From the NCBI GenBank assembly GCA_009363875.1, contig CM018696.1, forward strand, positions 93,394,215 through 93,458,214: DNA of 64,000 nt, given 5' to 3'. The DNA is from Mikania micrantha. Its lineage: Eukaryota > Streptophyta > Magnoliopsida > Asterales > Asteraceae. Below the pieces are notes generated by a model. It was not told the DNA's origin. It saw nothing but the letters and a program-made list of their open reading frames with translations, and did no database searches. A program made the position numbers and the translations under genes. Shown here piece after piece: positions 36,796 to 48,187 of the stretch; the stretch's first letter is position 1, and each line of letters starts with the position of its first letter.

Positions 36796-39659
36796 TTTAA
36801 AGGGCATGAAAGTAACTTCTTTTACATCAAAGGAATTTGCTTTTTATATCCCTTAAATCATGTGTTGTAAACTGTTCTTTTAAGTTTTATAACTCATTTG
36901 TTCTCATTTGAATCAATCTTTATATATACATATATAATAAAAAATTTGTGCCCCCACAAAAATGGGCTAGAAACGGGGGTCGGGTTTGCCCCTCCCCCGG
37001 GCCGCCCCCTGCTAGTTTTAATAAATTTTGTTTTGTGTTTATGAAGAATAAAATGCAAGGGTTTTTAATTTAATTATGTTCACAAAACCTCTGAAAGTAT
37101 TTAAACTATGAAACTAATGGCATCAGAAAGCATCAAATGAAGATGATGCTACTTGTCAAATGGATCAGATCTTACCAACAACTTACAGATTCAATGGTGA
37201 ATCTGTGATTATACTAAAAAATAAAACAAAAGATTCAAACAAATAAACCTATAACAACTATTACAACTCGATCTAAATACAAAGACTCAAACCCTAACCC
37301 TAAAATAAGAAAACAAATAGATCGATAACAACAACCAGAAAATAACGCACATTTTTTTTCTTTTTCCTAAAACAAGTTTTGGTTTTAGCCAACAAAAGTC
37401 AAACCAGGTTCTCGTTTTCAAACCGGTTATGGTTTAATCAGTTTTAACCTATTTTCATCATTCTTAACAAGTTTTTCAACAATTCGGTCGAGGTTCCAAA
37501 TATGATTCAACAAGTAGTTCGATCTCAAATCTCTCCTAATAAAACCACGTGGTTTCTATCAATTCAAAACAGATTCCAGTTCTTCATATTTCAGGTCGGA
37601 ATAGAATATGTATTACTTGTGGAGAAAGTATAGAGTTTTAATAAGAAACCCTAATAAAAATATAAAAAAATGGTGAACGTTACCATTAGGCGTCCCTCAC
37701 TGACCGGTCCCATGTCAACATGATAGAGGTAAATCGCGTGACCCAGGAAAAATTGGGTGATGTCGGGCTTTGAACCCAAGGAAATTGTTGGAGAAATTCG
37801 TCAAATAACTTGGAAATCTATCGGATCGTGTTTGAATCACTATCCGAAATCAATATTTCTTCCCTTTCGAGTCAAGAAATTTGATTATGGGATAATCCAA
37901 TAGAGAGAAAATTCGTGATATGAAATTTCGATTGAATGATATGATCTTGTTCTGCGAATTCGTTCATGTTATTCATCACCAACCAACCGCATGGTAGTTA
38001 TTGGCGGTTGGTTTTGGCAGGTAATATTAACGGGTCAACTCTCGGGTCAAGATAATTCCGAACATAAAAAATAAGTAAATTTCGTTTAGGTTTCGGGGCG
38101 TTGCCCCTTGGACCCCGCTAGTGGCGCTGCCCCTAGGACCCCACAAGGGGCACAACCCCCTTGACCCCCACGCTTGGTCTGGAGCTCAGAAATATTAAAC
38201 GAGTGTGCATTCCGCATCTTCAACTTTTTAATATTCCTTTACAACCAATTCACTAAAATATACAACAGAAAATAGAATGGTAAACTGGTAAAAGAAAACG
38301 GGAAATAATTGTTATATCGTTCTAAATTTCTAATAGCATACATGGAATACTTATTTATATATAGCTAGCATGATACAAAATAATTATACAAGACAAATAT
38401 TGCACATTAATTACAGGAAGAATTTACATTAATATCTTTAGATTAAAATCTTCCGAACACTTTGATCTTGAATAAATCATTGAATACAAAAAAATTAGTA
38501 TTGGTTGATCTCACTAGATAGAGAGGTACGTACATAGCTTTCTCTTGACCAACGACTCAGAAAACAATAAGACTATATACATTGATGACCTAAAGCATGG
38601 GTTGGTTGCCATTTTTGTTAAAAAAAAATAGAAAAATCCATTTTCAACTACCCAACTCCCCAACCCAAGTCACTCCACCAACCCAAGTCACAACCTAACT
38701 TTTCAATTAATTTTAAATCTAATTTAATTTTTATTTAATAACTTATATAATTTAACTCTTTTTAAAAAAATAATCACATAATCTTGTTTATTTATTTTTT
38801 TATGAACATCACGGTATAAATTTTATTAAAAAAAATATAACTTGTCGGTTTATAACCATTTAGAAAAAGAATAAGTATTTTTTTGAGATAAATTAATTGT
38901 TTAATATTTTAAAAACAATGATAATTCATATTTATATAATAAATATATTAATAAAACTTGAGTTGGGTTGGGTTGTAAATGTGTGTGAAAAATTAAGTTA
39001 GGTTGGGTTGTGTAGGTAGATAAATTATTTTTTTAATAAAAGATTGGTTGGATTGGGTCACTAATGTGGGTAGTATAAAATCAACGTAACTCTATATAAA
39101 ACTTTCTACCAAATGCATTTTAGCCTAGCAGTATCTTGGTTATGAGATAAGGCTTAGTAACCAAATGGTCTTGGATTTGATTCCCACAATGAGGTACTGC
39201 TTCTGGCACAATGATACTACAATGATTCGTCAGTGATCCAAAAATTAGACGTTAAAAAAATGTAAAGCAATTTGATTTTATATCCAACATTTAATGAAAG
39301 TAAGTAGATGGAATTAATTTTTTTTGTAGGACATATTGAGAACAGGATTACTAGCTAGTTTGTATCGTAATTTTAATCAAGTTGTAGGATGGTACGATGT
39401 CTTCAACAGTTTGGATCGCGAGTTTAATAATACTCAATATATAAATCTTAAGATCAAACTCAATTAAATATAATCTTTAATTTATAAATCAAACATTTAA
39501 GAAGACAGCGTCAAATAGCTGTTAGTTGCCCGTATACTCGTTACATTTATCATTCATTAAGCAAGGAGTCACCTTTATGCCATATATTATATTATCATGT
39601 TTTATAAACGAAAGAAAAAAGAAATAACGGAAAAAAAAAAGAAAGTGAGAAAAATAGAA
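36796..39659. other. Intergenic DNA with repeat fragments, no gene
   Basis: 38090-38185 contains repeated ggggcgttgccccttggacccc-like units of a kind common in plant transposons. 37680-37800 has a tRNA-like gggctttgaaccc block, possibly SINE- or LTR-derived. 38640-39070 is AT-rich with ggttgggttg repeats. No open frame of note. Confidence 0.4.
39118..39262 (+). mobile_element. Possible tRNA-derived SINE
   Basis: Reads ttagcctagcagtatcttgg, then ggtcttggatttgattccca (a pol III B-box-like segment) and ends in a short poly-A (gttaaaaaaatg). This layout fits a tRNA-type SINE head and tail. No target-site duplication found. Confidence 0.35.
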
Positions 39660-39667
39660 AAATATAT

Positions 39668-40075
39668 TGGGAAAACCACCAAAATAGTCATTTGATCCTT
39701 GTATTTTTCCAAAATAGCTATTGACCCAAAAAATTTGCGAAAATTGTCTTTGACCTAATATCGCCTAGTCATCGATATTATCACATAAAATATCGCTGAC
39801 GTGGATTTAATAAAAAATGATTTTTCTGGACGATATTATTTCATATAATACCTCTGATTGAGCGATATTTGTACAGCTTAGCGATATTATATGGAATAAT
39901 ATCGCTGACTAGGCGATGGTGATACACATTAGCGATATTATCCCATATAATATCTCCGTCAGTGATATTTTACCAAATGACGCTTTCTGATTAGCCGAAA
40001 ATCGTAGAAAAGTTGAAAATTGATGGCTAAAATGTCACTTTGACTAGTCAAAGTGGCTATTTTGATTATTTTCCC
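39668..40075. mobile_element. MITE with TGGGAAAA ends, 408 bp
   Basis: Flanked by the 8 bp duplication aaatatat (39660-39667 and 40076-40083). Left end tgggaaaaccaccaaaatag is mirrored on the right by ctattttgattattttccc. Inside are many gcgatatt, atatcgctgac and acatataatat motifs in both orientations. Related to the broken copy at 32911. Confidence 0.7.
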
Positions 40076-40083
40076 AAATATAT

Positions 40084-40769
40084 AATAGTATTTTGTGTTT
40101 CAAAGTTTGAAAAAAGAAAAAAATAAAGTAAGAAATTTACCTGTTCTCGATTTGAAAGAGAAAAAATATATATAAAAATTTATAATCATACCCTCGTGAG
40201 GTTTTATTATATTTTAAGTAAAATAGTTATACAACAAATGATAAAACCTTATATTTATTTTTCTTTTCCAAAAAAAAGTTAGCATTAAAAATCTTTGTTT
40301 TCTTATATCAAAAAACTAAAACACTATTTTAATTTCTTTAATTCTCTTATTGAAAACAACTCGAGAACACGTCGTTAAAATGTGTTAAGACAACGCACTT
40401 TTTTTAACCTTAAATAACAATCATTTTTTTTTCCAAAAATTAACGTATAAATAAACTTGTTATAATTTATTTTCATAGTAAAAGTACTCTACACACTTTC
40501 AATGTGAGATTTACAATTTGAAAAATATTTAATTTTCGAACCCACATTTTTCTCACCACCAATGCAAAGGAATCATATTACATTGTACCTCAAAACACAT
40601 GAAAATAGGTGTGATGATCCGTACAAAAATCACACAACAATTGTCAATTTATGTTTGTATATTTATATATATAAATATATAGAGAACATAACACAACTAT
40701 ATATAAGCAATCAGTAAACTTTCATTTCCCATTTTCACAGCTACCTAGCCTTTTGGTCTCTCTAGCTAT
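40084..40769 (+). promoter_or_regulatory. Promoter region of the HSF-like gene
   Basis: AT-rich upstream DNA. A TATA-box-like ctatatataagc lies at about 40697-40708, roughly 65 bases before the ATG at 40770; with a start site ~30 bases downstream this gives a short leader. No heat-shock element cluster (GAAnnTTC repeats) is obvious to me. Confidence 0.45.
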
Positions 40770-41895
40770 ATGGAAGATCATATTGAGGTTCCGGAAACAG
40801 TGGTACTGACAAGTGAGGGTTCTAGTAGCGGCGATGAAGACAGTGGTGTTGGTGCAGGATTGTTGCAGGAACCGGTTATTAGGGGTGTACGGAATGGTGG
40901 TCCGCCTCATTTTGTGACCAAACTCTATGATTTGGTGAGTGATAAAACCATCGACTCCACCATCTCATGGGTCAATATGGAAAATCAAGTTTCTGGTGGT
41001 GCAGCTACAAGTTTTGCTATTTGGAATGATGTGGACTTCGTTAACAATGTCCTCCCTTTGATGTCCAAAAGTAATAAATTCGATAGCTTCATTTCACAAC
41101 TCAACAATTATGTAAGATTTTTCTAACCTAAGTTCTTGAATTAATCAATTAATTAATTAAGAGTAAATTACAATATAAATCATCATCTATATTCAATCAT
41201 TTTATAGATGGCATCCTTTATTAGAAATAGTTACAGAAAACATCTTTAAAATGAAAATTTATAATGGATTTAAGGAATTTACATAAATCGTCCTTTAATT
41301 ACATTACATAAATCATCCTTTATATTAAGAGACATGATGAAATCCATTATAAATTGTCATTTTTAAGGATGATTTATTAATTAATTAATTAATTATTACA
41401 CCAAAATGTGTAAGTTTAGACCCGCTTGATTATATCAAGTTTTAATTCAACATTACTTGTAAATATATGATACTTTCTAATTATATGATGATCGAATTTA
41501 TGAAATTAATCAATTAGGGTTTCAAGAAGGTGTCTTGGGATCGTCGGGAGTATGCAAACAAGTGGTTTCAAGAGGGAAAACCTCATTTGCTAAACAACAT
41601 CAAGAGGAGATCAAGCAAAGAAAACAAATCTGACAACGATAAAATCACACGCGAAATACAAAAGCTTGAGAGTGAATCCAAAAACGTTGATCATGAACTA
41701 CATGCGTTCAAAGCATATATAGATAACGCCATATCTAAACACAAACAAATCCTTCAAGCCATTGAAATTGTCATAAAATCGATTCAACATCATTGTCGTT
41801 CCCATGGGGAGGTTGTAAATAGCGATAGTGGTTCGACTTTGGCTGGCCATGAAACGAGTGAATTTGGTGAATCGAGCTTTCCTCCAAGTTGTTAG
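40770..41895 (+). CDS. Divergent heat-shock transcription factor-like protein, 2 exons
   Basis: HSFs bind heat-shock elements as trimers. Exons 40770-41111 and 41518-41895 join into 239 residues; the intron splits the DNA-binding domain at the canonical HSF position (QLNNY then GFKKV). Domain about residues 45-145: PPHFVTKLYDLVSDKTIDST, SWVN, SFAIWNDVDFVNNVLPLMSK, SNKFDSFISQLNNYGFKKVS, then WDRREYANKWFQEGKPHLLN and NIKRR. A coiled-coil-like region (about 155-205: KITREIQKLESESKNVDHEL and on) corresponds to the oligomerisation domain. Oddities: an insertion near residues 70-80 (MENQVSGGAAT), and Ser109 where the recognition helix normally has Arg (SFVRQLN). It is shorter than class A HSFs and I see no clear AHA activation motif. 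Binding specificity may be changed or lost. Family assignment is firm, function is not. Confidence 0.85.
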
Positions 41896-42534
41896 ATACC
41901 AACCGAAATCAGCAATGAGCACATCATAATTTAATTTGCATGATGGAAATTAATCTGAACTTCACGTGACGTTATAGGCTAGTTTAGAAAAAAAATTATA
42001 TATATTTATGTTATTTATGTAATTTTTTGTGTAGAACTTAACTTGCTTCCTTCTTCCAAGGTATGATCTAGTTAAAAATTGTCAAAAATTAAAGTCAGGA
42101 GTTATGAAAGGTGGTAATATCGTATTTTATAAGTTATTATTCTTAAGAACTTATCAAAGGGACAAAAAATATCCACCGAAAAAATTGAAAATTTATTTGT
42201 AAGTTTGTAAGAGACAGTTTGATCCCAATTATTTTTCTCACTTAACATACGTTACATCATATACAGATTTCAATTAAATGCACAATTGTTTAGCTCCAAC
42301 ACATTACTCCCTACAGTTACACCGGAAACTAACAAAATAAATTTTTTGTCAGCTTAATCACTCTTAAGAAGATAATTCATCCTGTTTATTTACCCATGGA
42401 CATGTTACATAAACTCTCTTAATTAAAATATTTCGATATAAATTAGATATAACATACTAGATATGGCTACAATGAATATATTAGTAAGCATATACAAATA
42501 CATACATACATACATACATACATACATACATACA

Positions 42535-42568
<34 letters not shown>

Positions 42569-44117
42569 CAGACACACACACACACTATGTACACAAAATT
42601 AACTATAATTATTTTATAAAATAATTTTTGACACCCACAAGGCCAGAAGGCCCACAACTCCACAAGTCACGTCGAGTCGTCGACCAATATATTGGAAGAC
42701 AGCCCAACCCAAACAACAATCCAGTCTGGTTTTCATATTTGTTAATAAACTTATAATGCAATTGTAAAAGTAGTATATGGACTATATTACAATGGGCTCT
42801 GGTCGTCTAAGCTTGCTTTTTAGTCAGGCCAGTATTATTTAATAGGCCTATTAATTAGGCTTTAAACTCTCATAAACAAAGCAACATTTTTTTTAATTAT
42901 TTTTTAAAAACTTAAAAGCAAAAACCTAAATGAGGGGCACAGGCACTCTCGAAAAAAAGATTAATAAGTTTTTAAATAAATACAATACATGAGTGACTCT
43001 AAACCAACTGAACCATTGAAACTAGTCCAGATACAGATCAACGACAGTGTTGTTATAATCCAATTGTAACATGAGTGTAAGGCTGAGGTTACGATACTCA
43101 GTCACTGCACTCTGAGATACCGTTATTGCCGTTGCATCAACCGTCTTTCTAAAAAAACCCAATTAAACTGAACACAAAATCTATACATGAGTGACTCTAA
43201 ACCCCTGTAGTCTGTTGATTAAAATCTATGGCCAAATCTATATATGCATGCTAGCACCAGTTTATGAGTTTTATTTTAATTCGTTTTTAGCATTCAAAAT
43301 GAAATCAATGGTACATGTGGACTGACAAAAATAATTATATATGGATAATCAATGCTTGGGAGGGGGGCATCATGCCTGTATAATTTTCTATCCTAATAAA
43401 TTATGGTGGGGAACAAATAAAGTTTTCATGCAATAAAGCACCTATTAATTAACGAATAATTGGGTTCGTTGGAAATTGTAATAATATATGACGATAAGTT
43501 AAAAGTTTTTATTTTAATTTTAGATTTATTTTACTTTATTAATTAAATTTTTGTTTCAGATAAGGTTTCAACTAGGAATGAGCATGAAGTAGATTTGACA
43601 TAATATTTGGTACAAACTTTTTCGTATTTCAGTATCATTATTTTCTGTATCGGTACTAATACCATGTAAAGATGGTCATATTGTATCACTATAGAATAGA
43701 TATCATACAGTAGTGTATATATGTGTATACACACACATACACATAGAAAGAGAGAGCGTAATTTAAATAAAACAAGATTTAAAAAAGGAAATAAAAACTT
43801 AAGTTACCTTTTTATCCTTTTAATAAATATGGATAAAGTTTGTATTTAATAAAAAAAATATATCTGATTTAGGTACGTACGTATTCATGCATGCATGCAT
43901 GTATAAAGTTTACAATATAAATAAGGGTTTAAATAAATTTTAACTATTAATTATAACAGTTAAAAACTACCTTGTGTATTATCAAATAAAGCAATATATT
44001 TTGTTTTATTTGCTACACGAGTTATAATTTTTCTAACTGTTATTATTAAAAGTTAATATTTATTGAGGTTTTCTAACAACGAATTGAAGATATTATGGTC
44101 AGTACATTAAATGAAAG
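41896..44117. other. HSF-like 3' region and intergenic DNA
   Basis: Contains the CATA microsatellite (listed separately), a repeat block at about 43050-43145 shared in reverse complement with about 445-530, and AT-rich DNA. No gene seen. Confidence 0.4.
42500..42564. repeat. (CATA)n microsatellite
   Basis: About 16 consecutive CATA units, then atatacagacacacacacac. The reverse strand yields a false CMYVCMYV open frame. Confidence 0.9.
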
Positions 44118-44132
44118 GAAACAAGATTACAT

Positions 44133-44362
44133 TTTTTTTGAATGGCATTTGATCTCAACGTGTGAACCACTGATTTTCAGGTCACGTCATCAAGGTATAG
44201 TTACCATGACCTCCGTTGAGACCTCACCACCACCCAGGAGGAAACCGCACCGGAAAATTCTCTGACCTCCCAAGGATCCCTATTTCACCTTGAAGGGATT
44301 TGAACCCGTTACCTCCCACAGGGAAGCCAAAGAGATAACCATTAGGCTAGAAACCCTTGGTT
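44133..44362 (-). mobile_element. tRNA-derived SINE, minus strand, full length
   Basis: Flanked by a perfect 15 bp target-site duplication, gaaacaagattacat (44118-44132 and 44363-44377). On the minus strand it starts ccaagggtttctagcctaat: the A-box-like tagcctaatggtta is followed ~30 bases later by a B-box, gggttcaaatccc, the internal pol III promoter of a tRNA-derived SINE. It ends in a short poly-A (ttcaaaaaaaat). The copy at 55951 has the same head. Confidence 0.9.
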
Positions 44363-44377
44363 GAAACAAGATTACAT

Positions 44378-45403
44378 ATTAGACTTTTAAAAACAAAAGA
44401 AAAATGGGCAAATGGTAAGGGGGTGGTGGTCCTTATTAAATCGAAACGGAGTCCAAAATTCCAATGTGTGAACTATTTCATTTATTGATGAGTAAATTTT
44501 TTAATAGAAAAACTATTGTTAAATAAAAATATTTAATTACGTGCCTCTAGCTGATGGTTAGCATTTAACTTCTTATTAGGGTCTTGTGTTTCAATTCATA
44601 TATTATTAAGATAAGATTAAAAAAATTAAGTCGTTATAAAGTTCTTTCTATATGTATTCCTTAAACCGTATAATGTCTGCCTTCATAGCTGTAAGTCGTT
44701 TATAAAAAATTAGGCATAGCAAAATGGGTAGACGGGTACTGTTCAATATGGGTTTGGGTAATGACAAGTTTTAAGCAAAAACCATTTGCGTGTGAATGAG
44801 TTATTTTTAAAAAAACATTAATTTCGTTCAAATTAAAATGAGCAATAAATAAACAAATAGTTTATTGACATAATCTTTAATAATTTTATCATCAAATATA
44901 TTATTAATAATTTTGACCCGTTTTAATCTATTATATTCTTATAGCTTTTGTGTTACTTATCTTAACCCGTATTGTGGTAAGATGTTAGCCATCTTAACTT
45001 GTTTTATCTTATGATTCTACTTTTTTAACCCAAAATACTATAATTTCCCAGTTCCCACCTAAACAAACTCATTTAACTCGATTTAAGTCAAAATTATTGT
45101 TAGGTTTATAAAAGAAGAAAAAGTATCATCTGAAAGTTGAATGATCATCTGACCTAAAATTGGGTCCCTTGAGTAATGGGCCCAGATGTAATATGATTAC
45201 AAAACATAACATTCCATATGTGAAACTTAACTAATTTTTAACGAGAGACCAATGAAACATTAAACTATAAAAAACATGCGCAGATGGACTCTTGCCATTT
45301 CACGCAACCCAAAGTCCCAAACACGCAACAGTGTTTCTTCGAAATCAAGATAACGTTAACAAATATACACAGAAGAGTTAAAAAAAACTAAAATTTTAGA
45401 TAA
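44378..45403. other. AT-rich intergenic DNA
   Basis: No gene. Ends at the 3' terminus of the large Helitron. Confidence 0.45.
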
Positions 45404-45434
45404 CTAGGTAGCACGGGTCGCGCGCTGCGGCGAC
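45404..45434 (-). other. Helitron 3' terminus: CTAG and hairpin
   Basis: Plus strand: ctag (45404-45407), nine bases, then gtcgc, an eight-base loop, gcgac. The spacing of nine bases between the end and the hairpin is the same as in the small Helitron at 60390. Confidence 0.75.
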
Positions 45435-45771
45435 ATATGTTGCTATGTACTGTTGACGTTTATGTGATATTTCAAAGGTAACAAAATGAGAATAAGGTCT
45501 GCATGAAACATAGGGTAATACATTTTTGTGAAACGATAGATGGCATCTAGCTTTTGTCAAAATAAGGTGCCTGCTAGTCACAAAATACATATATGAACAT
45601 CATATGTGGTAGGTAGAAGTCAAAAATATATACATAGTTATTTAACTCTTCAATCGGGATTGGTGTCTTTATGTTTCTTGCTGTAGGGCTCAGGATCTAA
45701 AAAATAAGTGAAATAAACTTATCAGTGGGTTTTAGGTGATATTTTTAATGTTATATAGTTTGGAAGGCTAC

Positions 45772-47784
45772 CTGGATTTTCATCAATAAATAACTGACGT
45801 TTAACTCCAGACTGTGAGATGTTTGTTGATGTAGCCGTATTTGGATCCACCTTGTGTTCAGTGATTGTTGTTGTTGCTATGGTTGGTGGTGTGTTAGTGA
45901 TAGCTGGTGTGGCTGCATTGCAGCTGAAAATACGGTTAACGTTGAATCGTTTACGGCCTATATTATGATCTCTTGGTTGTTCTAGCTGGAAAATTTTGGT
46001 TTGTCCTATAACTGATAGGAGCAGTGGTGGAATTATTCTTGGGTCTGTGTACCCTTGTTGCACTACCATGTCGAAACATGAAATTCCAATAAGTGTCTTT
46101 GCTGCTTGATCGAAAATTGTTACTGAAGTTGAGTTGGTTTCATCTGCAATGGTTGCAGTGATGCAGTACCTGATATTAGAAAATGTTGAGGTTTTTATTT
46201 AGATTTAAGTGTAGAGCATGATTTGAGTTAGGTTACTTACATGTGTCTTGGTTGTAGTTCACCATCATTTGCGCAGATATATGAGCCTTCCTATTCATCC
46301 AATTTACGTTTACAAACTCTACAACCCATATAGTACCATGTGCGTTCAGTGTTGAAGCTAGTTATTGTTGCCTCGCAAGTGAACTTGACATTCTATTTGA
46401 GGATTTAACAGAAAGGCAATCAGTAGTTAGTATATAGACAACTTGTTTTATTAAATGTAATTATATTTTATGTAGAAGGTTTACAACTATTTCGGCTGGT
46501 ATGCATTGTAATAACGCTGCAATATTTGTTCGGTTATGGGTTGATGGATCTGTTAGTGTTTGTAATGCTATGTGTTGTGTGTTTGTTGATGTGATGTCCT
46601 CTGGTGCTGTATAGCTACAATGGGTGACACTTTTGTTGGTAAGCACAATAAGAAGGTAGCTTGATATAGATAGCATGTACTTATGTATATAGGGAAATCG
46701 TATACTAAGGATGTATTATATTTAAACATATGATATGAAAATCTAGTACGACTATGTTACCTGACTGATATTGTCTTTGCGATGTCGATATTTGGATCTG
46801 TGTATATGCGTGTTGCTGCTGTTGAAGCCATTTGAATTTTTCCTGTAATATAAGCAATAGTCATATATAGAAGTTTTTGGTTGAATGTTATTAAAGAATG
46901 ATTAACCACGAAAATCTGAAACTCTCAGTGATGTTATAGCTGCTATCACGTGGTGATCTTTGGCTGATAGTGCATCTATATTCACCAGGCATGCTATCTC
47001 TGGCCAAAGAGTGATCTGAGTTTCTTTTCCACTGTGAATTTATTTCTGGTAAGTTGTTATGTGTTTGTTTTTATTGTTTGCATAAATATTAAAAGAGGCA
47101 TAAAATAATATGTATAGCAAGACAGTACCTTTGGTTTATTATATTGATTCGGATTATGTTGCCAGCCTGGTTATGTTCGTTGTGCACTGTCTTTACAATT
47201 CCAATATAGTCTGCATTATTTTGTTGCACATGTTTTATGTATATATGTGAGTGTTTTTGTGTGTATCTATTACCTGTTAAGATTTCATTATGTGTGTATT
47301 TATTACCTGTTAAGATCTCATCATGATATAGGCGTGTTGCTAAGTTTTCGTAAGGAACGAAGTTGAAGTAATATTTTGGGATGCTGCTATTGTCTGCCAC
47401 TGGAGTAATCGTAGTTGCCTTTCCAATTTTAAGAGCAGCTTTATGAGGGGTGACACTGTAGATGGTGGGGGCATTTACACATATGTAGTTGGAGAAGATG
47501 TAGCAGGACATTGCGTTGATAACCTTGTTGAAGTGATCTTGTTCGTCTTTGTCAAAAAGAGCCTGAATTGCGGTTCCCTGTTTTATGGATGTAATAAGAG
47601 TAAAATATTTGCTAATCTATCAGTTGTATTTTATTTTGATATGATGGCTTACAGATTTGTCAATTAAGAGGTAGCAGTAGATGTCCCTGTTCCTGTATGG
47701 CTTCCATTTATGGAGGACTCTTATCTCAACTGGTGTAGCTGCTCCTTTGGGTCGGATGGAAGCAATTTCACTCGAGGCTGCCAT
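45772..47784 (-). pseudogene. Replication protein A 70 kDa-like protein of the Helitron (one premature stop)
   Basis: ssDNA-binding OB-fold protein often carried by plant Helitrons, presumed to coat the strand made during rolling-circle transfer. Exons on minus: 47784-47653, 47577-47307, 47210-47129, 47031-46907, 46842-46761, 46614-46485, 46392-46241, 46169-45772, perhaps a short last exon near 45690. Phases agree at each junction. Recognisable stretches: RVLHKWKPYRNRDIYCYLLI, YFNFVPYENLATRLYHDEIL, DYIGIVKTVHN, ETQITLWPEIA, and the zinc-containing C-terminal fold FTCEATITSFNTERTWYYMG then CRVCKRKL, with SVTIFDQAAKTLIG and DPRIIPPLLLSVIGQTKIFQ. Exon 7 has an in-frame TAG (46293-46291) between LDE and EGSYIC, cutting the zinc-finger region. 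Otherwise nearly intact, about 460 residues. The exon 2 donor sits in a short tandem duplication (about 47270-47312). Confidence 0.8.
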
Positions 47785-48187
47785 TGTTTACCTGTATAAG
47801 ATTTTTGGTTAGTATTTGAGAAAGCTGGTCTTGTGCAACATGTATAACAAATTTAAAAAAAAAACGAAAAACAAAAGTATAAAGTACATTTGAACAAAAT
47901 GTTGAAATGTATGTGTCTACTATATGAGCCTAGTTTTAATAAAAGTAAGTCACCCTTTAAAAGAAAGTGACAATTATGGTAATAATATATAGTTGTAGTA
48001 TTATTTTGATGATATAATAGACTAAGGAAAAAATATTAAAGTTAAAATGAGGCTATTTCCATGAGGGCAGCATGTAAAATTATGCGTTGAGGTCGAAAGT
48101 AGTTAAATATTTCTATAGCGAACAAAGATAAACCTATTATTAATTTGCAATAAATAAGAAACATGTATAAGTTGATGGGAGAAAATC

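Noticed and set aside
42481..42663. Open frame with CMYVCMYV repeats
   Set aside because: Translation of the (CATA)n microsatellite.
44325..44355. tRNA-gene-like A and B boxes
   Set aside because: They are the promoter of a SINE with target-site duplications; no acceptor stem or full cloverleaf. The same holds for 55960-56010.
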